Position numbers and translations under genes: made by a program | Part shown: positions 59,574-64,000 of the stretch, piece by piece | How positions within the stretch are numbered: the stretch's first letter is position 1 | Layout: the number at the start of each line of letters is the position of its first letter | Assembly (NCBI GenBank): GCA_018716725.1 | Contig: DVJP01000039.1 | Span: forward strand, 42,945 to 106,944 | DNA from: Candidatus Merdivicinus excrementipullorum | GTDB taxonomy: Bacteria > Bacillota > Clostridia > Oscillospirales > Ruminococcaceae | Length of the DNA: 64,000 nucleotides | Reading direction: 5' to 3' | The notes under the pieces: model-generated | Database searches by the model: none | What the model was told of the DNA's origin: nothing | Seen by the model: only the letters and a program-made list of their open reading frames with translations

Positions 59574-59644
59574 AAGGAAAACCTCCTGTCTGTCCGCTTT
59601 GGGGCTTTCTGCTTGAAAAAGGGTAATTTTCTTTGGGCGGTTGG

Positions 59645-59705
59645 GAGCTGTGCGGCCGCGGCGCGCCATCAAGCGAACTTGCTGGCTGCATCGCCGGCGA
59701 TTCGC
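59645..59705. repeat. GC-rich hairpin module inside the hydrogenase regulatory operon
   Basis: GCTGTGCGGCCGCGGCGCG then CATCAAGCGAACTTGCTGGC match the complement of 34621-34664. A TCGCCGGCGA/TTCGCCGGG segment follows. The whole 136-nt gap 59574-59709 has no gene. Confidence 0.7.
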
Positions 59706-59709
59706 CGGG

Positions 59710-60132
59710 TCATTTTACATACACCGTCATATAAACCGTGGTTCCAACCCCCACAGTGGATTCAATCCGCATCTCGTCGGAGTATTTTTTCATGTTGGGC
59801 AGGCCCATGCCCGCACCGAAACCCAAGGAGCGCACCTCGTCCGGGGCCGTGGACCAGCCCTCCTGCATAGCCTTCTCTATATCCGGGATGCCCTTGCCCG
59901 TATCGGCCAGCACCATGTCGATTTTTTCCGGGGTCATCTCCACGTCGATTTTCCCGCCGTTTGCGTGGATAACCATGTTGATTTCCCCCTCGTAAAGGGC
60001 AATGGATACCTTGCGGATCACCTCCGGCGAGACGCCTAAGGCCCGCAGCTTCTTTTTTACGTTGGAGGAAGCTTCTCCGGCCCGGGTGAAATCGTCCCCG
60101 TCCACATCATAGGTCCATTTGAGCGTGTTCAT
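59710..60132 (-). CDS. Anti-sigma-factor-like ATP-binding protein
   Basis: A 140-aa GHKL ATPase of the RsbW/SpoIIAB type: VSIALYEGEINMVIHANGG (N box), VLADTGKGIPDIEKAM (G1 box) and GFGAGMGLPNMKKY (G2 box). Such proteins act as serine kinases or bind partner switches. It overlaps the DRTGG gene by 26 nt and belongs to the hydrogenase regulatory unit, so it may switch a regulator in response to the sensory hydrogenase. No anti-anti-sigma or sigma factor gene is in the window. Confidence 0.88.
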   Translation of the reverse strand: MNTLKWTYDVDGDDFTRAGEASSNVKKKLRALGVSPEVIRKVSIALYEGEINMVIHANGGKIDVEMTPEKIDMVLADTGKGIPDIEKAMQEGWSTAPDEVRSLGFGAGMGLPNMKKYSDEMRIESTVGVGTTVYMTVYVK

Positions 60133-60481
60133 CCGCCTTCCCTCCTCCCCGCAGGCCGTTTTCCCACAAAAGCCCGCAGGCCGTAAACATCCGGTGCTGG
60201 GTTTTTAGAAGCACCATCCCCCGGCGTTTGGCCAGGGCGATCATATCCTCGTCCGGCTCCTTGCCCCGGACAAAAACAATGCACACCATATCCATCATGT
60301 CCGCCGTCCGCACCACCTGGATGTTGACCAAGCCTGTAAGCAGCACCGCCTGGTCCTTTACAAAGGCCAGCACGTCGCTCATCATATCCGAGCCGCAGGC
60401 TTCGTGCACCTGGGTGTCCAGGTTTTCTTCCCCGCAGACCAGCTGGGCGTCCAATATCCTCATTACATCCCGTACGTTCAT
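60107..60481 (-). CDS. DRTGG-like regulatory protein (first copy)
   Basis: A 124-aa protein with the DRTGG-like core VHEACGSDMMSDVLAFVKDQ then LLTGLVNIQVVRTADMMDMV. It is the first gene of the minus-strand hydrogenase regulatory unit, with AGGAGGGACCGGG before the ATG and a promoter about 85 nt upstream. It is paralogous to the 112-aa protein at 57914. The biochemical role is not established. Confidence 0.82.
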   Translation of the reverse strand: MNVRDVMRILDAQLVCGEENLDTQVHEACGSDMMSDVLAFVKDQAVLLTGLVNIQVVRTADMMDMVCIVFVRGKEPDEDMIALAKRRGMVLLKTQHRMFTACGLLWENGLRGGGKADEHAQMDL

Positions 60482-60566
60482 CCCGGTCCCTCCTGTTTCA
60501 AAAAGTCAAGATTTTATGGCTTTCAATTTTCTATACCATATAAAAATTGCAGATATACTTAGTCTA

Positions 60567-60595
60567 ATTATATCGGATATTTCACTGGTGTGCAA
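60567..60595 (-). promoter_or_regulatory. Promoter of the hydrogenase regulatory unit
   Basis: Minus-strand TTGCAC (60590-60595), 17-nt spacer, TATAAT (60567-60572). Confidence 0.75.
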
Positions 60596-60690
60596 TAGTA
60601 TCCTCATATGCTTTTTATTTTTGTAAGAACTGTTTAAAATTTTCCCGAAATGTTCTGCACCCTGTTTGCTGGCGTTTTTCCACAAAACAT

Positions 60691-60696
60691 GTTATA
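60691..60696 (+). promoter_or_regulatory. Probable -10 element of the hydrogenase structural operon
   Basis: TATACT in the sequence CATGTTATACTTAGGG, about 130 nt upstream of nuoE; no good -35 is present, which would fit an activated promoter. Confidence 0.45.
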
Positions 60697-60826
60697 CTTA
60701 GGGAAAGTATCTGTGTTTTTCATAGATTTTGAAAAACCCCTACCCTTTGCCGGGATGTCCTCAAAAGGCTGCCGGTATTTTTCGGCGCGCGGGTCCCGCC
60801 GCCATTTCACAAGGAGGTTACCAGTT

Positions 60827-61324
60827 ATGTCCAGCAAAAAAGCCGGCGTCCTGTTCCAGGACACACCGGAACAGAAAAAACAACTTGAAGAAATCATCGC
60901 CGCCCATAAAGACCAGCCCGGCGCGCTGATGCCGGTCCTGCAGCAGGCTCAGGAGGTTTACGGCTACCTGCCCATGGAAGTCCAAGCCGCTATTGCGGAA
61001 GGCCTCGACATCCCGCTGGAAGAAGTGTACGGCGTCGTCACTTTCTACGCCCAGTTCTCCCTGTATCCCAAGGGCCAGTACAAAATTTCCGTCTGCCTGG
61101 GCACCGCCTGCTATGTAAAGGGGTCCGGCGATATTTACGACAAGCTCCAGCAGAAGCTGGGGATCAAAGGCGGGGAATGCACCCCCGACGGCAAATTCTC
61201 CTTGGACGCCTGCCGCTGCATCGGCGCCTGCGGCCTTGCCCCCGTTATGACCATCAACGACGAGGTTTACGGCAAGCTGCTGCCTGACGACATCGACGAC
61301 ATCCTGGCAAAATACGGCGCGTAA
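60827..61324 (+). CDS. NuoE-like [2Fe-2S] subunit of an electron-bifurcating hydrogenase
   Basis: A 165-aa thioredoxin-fold ferredoxin subunit (HydC/HndA type). N-terminal helices (PGALMPVLQQAQEVYGYLPM) precede the cluster-binding part: VCLGTACYVKGS, then DACRCIGACGLAPVM. It passes electrons between NADH, the flavin subunit NuoF and the hydrogenase. AAGGAGG precedes the ATG; the track start is too early. It heads an operon with the genes at 61348, 61923 and 62316. Confidence 0.95.
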   Translation: MSSKKAGVLFQDTPEQKKQLEEIIAAHKDQPGALMPVLQQAQEVYGYLPMEVQAAIAEGLDIPLEEVYGVVTFYAQFSLYPKGQYKISVCLGTACYVKGSGDIYDKLQQKLGIKGGECTPDGKFSLDACRCIGACGLAPVMTINDEVYGKLLPDDIDDILAKYGA

Positions 61325-61347
61325 TATCAAAGGAAAGGGTGGGATTC

Positions 61348-61902
61348 ATGCAGGAGCTTTCCTTGAACGTTCTGGACATCGCCCAGAACTCCGTCCGGGC
61401 AAAGGCTTCTTTGATAACGATTACACTCACGGAAAGGACGGCAGAGCATTTCTTAGAAATCTCCGTTGCCGACAATGGCTGCGGCATGACGGAAGAGCAG
61501 GTTTCCCATGTGATGGACCCGTTTTTCACCACCCGCACCACCCGGAAGGTGGGGCTTGGGGTGCCGTTTTTCAAAATGTCGGCGGAAGCCACCGGAGGCA
61601 GCTTTTCCATCGTTTCCCAAGTGGGGGAAGGGACTACCACCACCGCCCGCTACTGCACGGACCACATTGATATGCTGCCGGTTGGGGATATGAACGCCAC
61701 GATCCTGTCCCTTATCACCATGAACCCAGACTTGGACTTTGTTTACTGCCGCACACGGGATGAAAAAACATACACGCTGGACACCCGGGAACTGAAAGAG
61801 GTTTTGGAGGATGTCCCGCTGAATACCCCCCAGGTGGTTTCCTTTATCAAAGAATCCCTGGAGGAAGGGGAGGCCGGGCTTTGCGGGCCTTCCCGGCTAT
61901 AA
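61348..61902 (+). CDS. GHKL ATPase within the hydrogenase operon
   Basis: A 184-aa ATP-binding protein. Histidine-kinase-like boxes are present: LNVLDIAQNSVRAKAS (N box), VADNGCGMTEEQVSHV (G1) and TTRKVGLGVPFFKM (G2). There is no phosphoacceptor His domain. The C-terminal 70 residues (TILSLITMNPDLDFVYCRTR) are specific to this hydrogenase-linked group. It lies between nuoE and the [2Fe-2S] gene, so it is probably a regulator or assembly factor of the complex. The start is the ATG after AGGAAAGGGTGGG. Confidence 0.87.
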   Translation: MQELSLNVLDIAQNSVRAKASLITITLTERTAEHFLEISVADNGCGMTEEQVSHVMDPFFTTRTTRKVGLGVPFFKMSAEATGGSFSIVSQVGEGTTTTARYCTDHIDMLPVGDMNATILSLITMNPDLDFVYCRTRDEKTYTLDTRELKEVLEDVPLNTPQVVSFIKESLEEGEAGLCGPSRL

Positions 61903-61922
61903 GGAAAGGATGGACTGATTTT

Positions 61923-62303
61923 ATGAAGAGTTTGGAAGAACTCAAGGCAATCCGTGACCGCGTAAAAGGCAACGTGCATCTGCGGAAAGAGGATTCCGCT
62001 GACAATATCCGCGTTGTGGTCGGCATGGCCACCTGCGGCATTGCGGCCGGCGCCCGCCCGGTGCTGGCGGCCTTTACGGAAGAAGTTGCCAACCGCGGGC
62101 TTCAGAATGTCATGGTCACCCAGACCGGCTGCATCGGCATCTGCCAGTACGAGCCTGTGGTAGAGGTTTTTGAGCCGGACGGCAGCAAGACCACCTATGT
62201 CAAAATGACCCCCGATAAAGCTGCCCGTGTCGTTACCGAGCACCTGGTCAATGGCAAGGTCGTGGAAGAATACACCATTGGCAGCGTCAGCAATTTGAAA
62301 TAA
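61923..62303 (+). CDS. [2Fe-2S] ferredoxin-domain protein of the hydrogenase operon
   Basis: A 126-aa thioredoxin-like ferredoxin (HndB type). Its cluster ligands are in VGMATCGIAAGARP and TQTGCIGICQYEPVVEV. It carries electrons within or to the NADH-linked hydrogenase complex. It is 20 nt after the ATPase gene and 12 nt before nuoF. The track start adds 14 residues upstream. Confidence 0.93.
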   Translation: MKSLEELKAIRDRVKGNVHLRKEDSADNIRVVVGMATCGIAAGARPVLAAFTEEVANRGLQNVMVTQTGCIGICQYEPVVEVFEPDGSKTTYVKMTPDKAARVVTEHLVNGKVVEEYTIGSVSNLK

Positions 62304-62315
62304 GGAGGCAGCTTC

Positions 62316-64000
62316 ATGTATCGTTCTCATGTCCTGGTCTGCGGCGGCACCGGATGCACCTCGTCCAACAGCCAGCAGATCATTGATGCCCTGGAAACCG
62401 AAATCGCGGCGGCCGGGCTTTCCGATGAAGTAAAAGTCGTCAAAACCGGCTGTTTCGGCCTGTGCGCATTAGGCCCCATTATGATCGTTTACCCGGAAGG
62501 CTCCTTCTATTCCGAAGTAAAGCCCTCCGACGTCCCTGAAATCGTCCAGGAGCACCTGCTCAAGGGCCGTATCGTCAAACGCCTGCTTTATAAGGAAACC
62601 GTTCAGGAAAACAACGTGAAATCCTTAAACGAAACCAATTTCTACGCCAAACAGCACCGGGTGGCTCTGCGCAACTGCGGCGTCATCAACCCGGAAAACA
62701 TCGACGAGTACATCGGCGTGGACGGCTACCAGGCTTTGGGCAAGGTCTTGACCGAAATGACCCCCCAGCAGGTCATCGACACCATCTTGGCTTCCGGCCT
62801 TCGCGGACGCGGCGGCGCGGGCTTCCCCACCGGCAGGAAATGGGCCTTTGCGGCGGCCAACCAGGCGGACCAGAAGTACGTCTGCTGCAACGCCGACGAG
62901 GGCGACCCCGGCGCGTTCATGGACCGCTCCGTTCTGGAAGGCGACCCTCATGTTGTGCTGGAGGCTATGGCCATCGCGGGCTACGCCATCGGCGCAAGCC
63001 AGGGTTATATCTATGTCCGCGCCGAGTACCCCATCGCCGTCCACCGTTTGCAGATTGCTATTAAGCAGGCCCGGGAATACGGCTTGCTGGGCAAGGACAT
63101 TTTCGGCACCGGCTTTGACTTTGACATCGACCTCCGTTTGGGCGCGGGCGCATTCGTCTGCGGCGAGGAAACCGCTTTGATGACCTCCATCGAAGGCCAC
63201 CGGGGCGAACCCCGTCCCCGTCCCCCCTTCCCGGCTGTGAAGGGCCTGTTCCAGAAACCCACTATCCTCAATAACGTGGAAACCTACGCCAACATCCCCC
63301 AGATTATCTTAAACGGCGCCGACTGGTTCGCCTCCATGGGCACCGAGAAATCCAAAGGCACCAAGGTTTTCGCACTGGGCGGCAAAATCAAGAACACCGG
63401 TCTGGTGGAAGTCCCCATGGGCACCACCCTGCGGGAAATCGTGGAGGAAATCGGCGGCGGCATCCCCAATGGAAAGAAATTCAAGGCGGCCCAGACCGGC
63501 GGCCCCTCCGGCGGATGCATCCCGGCGGAACACCTGGATGTGCCCATCGACTATGACAACCTCATCGCCATCGGCTCCATGATGGGCTCCGGCGGACTCA
63601 TCGTCATGGACGAGGACACCTGCATGGTGGACATCGCCAAGTTCTTCCTGGAATTTACCGTAGATGAATCCTGCGGCAAGTGCACCCCCTGCCGTGTCGG
63701 CACCAAACGGCTTTATGAGATGCTGGACAAGATCACCCGGGGCGAAGGCACTCTGGAGGATCTGGACAAGATGGAAGAGCTTTGCTACTACATCAAGAAC
63801 AACTCCCTGTGCGGCTTAGGGCAGACAGCCCCCAACCCGGTCCTGTCCACCCTCCGCTACTTCCGGGATGAATACATCGCCCACGTTGTGGACAAAAAGT
63901 GCCCTGCCGGCGTCTGCAAGCACCTGATGCAGGTCACCATCCTCACCGACAAGTGCAAAGGCTGCACCCTTTGTGCGCGCACCTGCCCGGTCGGCGCAAT
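62316..64000 (+). CDS. NuoF-like NADH-binding subunit of an electron-bifurcating hydrogenase (partial)
   Basis: At least 561 codons, open at the right edge and therefore missing from the track. An N-terminal [2Fe-2S] thioredoxin-like domain (VLVCGGTGCTSS, KTGCFGLCALGP) is followed by the FMN/NADH-binding core (GLRGRGGAGFPTGRKW, CNADEGDPGAFMDRS) and the [4Fe-4S] motif SCGKCTPCRVG. It ends with a 2x[4Fe-4S] ferredoxin domain (CKGCTLCARTCPVGA), cut by the edge. This is the HydB/HndC architecture; the catalytic HydA should follow. AAGGAGG precedes the ATG. Confidence 0.96.
   Translation, partial: MYRSHVLVCGGTGCTSSNSQQIIDALETEIAAAGLSDEVKVVKTGCFGLCALGPIMIVYPEGSFYSEVKPSDVPEIVQEHLLKGRIVKRLLYKETVQENNVKSLNETNFYAKQHRVALRNCGVINPENIDEYIGVDGYQALGKVLTEMTPQQVIDTILASGLRGRGGAGFPTGRKWAFAAANQADQKYVCCNADEGDPGAFMDRSVLEGDPHVVLEAMAIAGYAIGASQGYIYVRAEYPIAVHRLQIAIKQAREYGLLGKDIFGTGFDFDIDLRLGAGAFVCGEETALMTSIEGHRGEPRPRPPFPAVKGLFQKPTILNNVETYANIPQIILNGADWFASMGTEKSKGTKVFALGGKIKNTGLVEVPMGTTLREIVEEIGGGIPNGKKFKAAQTGGPSGGCIPAEHLDVPIDYDNLIAIGSMMGSGGLIVMDEDTCMVDIAKFFLEFTVDESCGKCTPCRVGTKRLYEMLDKITRGEGTLEDLDKMEELCYYIKNNSLCGLGQTAPNPVLSTLRYFRDEYIAHVVDKKCPAGVCKHLMQVTILTDKCKGCTLCARTCPVGA

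Noticed and set aside
60625-60660. Possible Rex-binding site before the hydrogenase operon
   Set aside because: CTGTTTAAAATTTTCCC resembles only one half of the TTGTTAA..TTAACAA consensus.

Overview
The window is about 64 kb of bacterial chromosome, GC-rich in its genes and with AT-rich promoters. It looks like an anaerobic, endospore-forming Firmicute of class Clostridia, most probably an Oscillospiraceae/Ruminococcaceae-type gut bacterium. Several things support this: a germination protease (gpr), a T-box thrS, a CIRCE-hsp20, flavodiiron protein with rubredoxin, an electron-bifurcating-type hydrogenase operon, QueT and FolT ECF S-components with riboswitch-like leaders, class III glutamine synthetase and consensus TTGACA-17-TATAAT promoters. 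I saw no rRNA, tRNA, CRISPR, phage or transposase genes. The taxon is an inference from gene content.

Layout. 1-7.6 kb (minus strand): start of a phosphoglycerate mutase, a TrmH-type rRNA methyltransferase, a hybrid sensor kinase, nrdR, a sugar isomerase-like protein and secDF. 7.7-8.4 kb: queT behind a structured leader. 8.97-14.16 kb: an eight-gene plus-strand operon joining an SPFH protein, a GHKL sensor kinase, NfeD, FloA, an unknown protein, a LytTR regulator, a DUF6440-like protein and a YbjQ protein. 14.5-16.4 kb: flavodiiron protein, rubredoxin and a small ORF. 16.6-23.3 kb: ylxM-ffh-rpsP-khpA-(P-loop kinase)-rimM-trmD, then HPr and uvrC. 23.5-29.0 kb: an orphan corrinoid protein, nucleotidyltransferase, pyrophosphatase, permease, YbaK, an AraC regulator and a two-gene HTH unit with its own operators. 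29.1-34.4 kb: an ABC exporter with four ABC-2-type permeases and a sensor kinase. 35-37.4 kb: thrS with T-box. 37.8-42.0 kb: FabG-like reductase, SGNH lipoprotein and YfhO. 42.2-46.6 kb: Vat-type acetyltransferase, folT with THF riboswitch, GNAT, Gfo/Idh/MocA, an S51 peptidase and rpsT. 46.8-52.3 kb: gpr, hydantoinase-like protein, a Cys-rich protein, GH51 arabinofuranosidase and hsp20. 52.6-56.6 kb: a decayed ORF, asnA, glnN and cytidine deaminase. 56.6-60.5 kb (minus): phosphatase, PHP, two DRTGG-like proteins, a sensory-type [FeFe]-hydrogenase homologue and an anti-sigma-like ATPase. 60.8-64 kb (plus): NuoE, an ATPase, a [2Fe-2S] protein and NuoF of a hydrogenase operon that runs off the edge.

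Two themes stand out. First, the intergenic regions carry several families of structured repeats. Their hairpin stems change sequence but keep pairing. The families occur at 8.5, 14.2, 16.1, 32.5, 34.5-35.0, 37.5, 42.1, 49.8, 52.4 and 59.65 kb. Second, two gene neighbourhoods look like membrane or redox signalling systems: the flotillin/SPFH/two-component operon and the divergent hydrogenase regulatory module. All identifications come from reading motifs; no database search was run.
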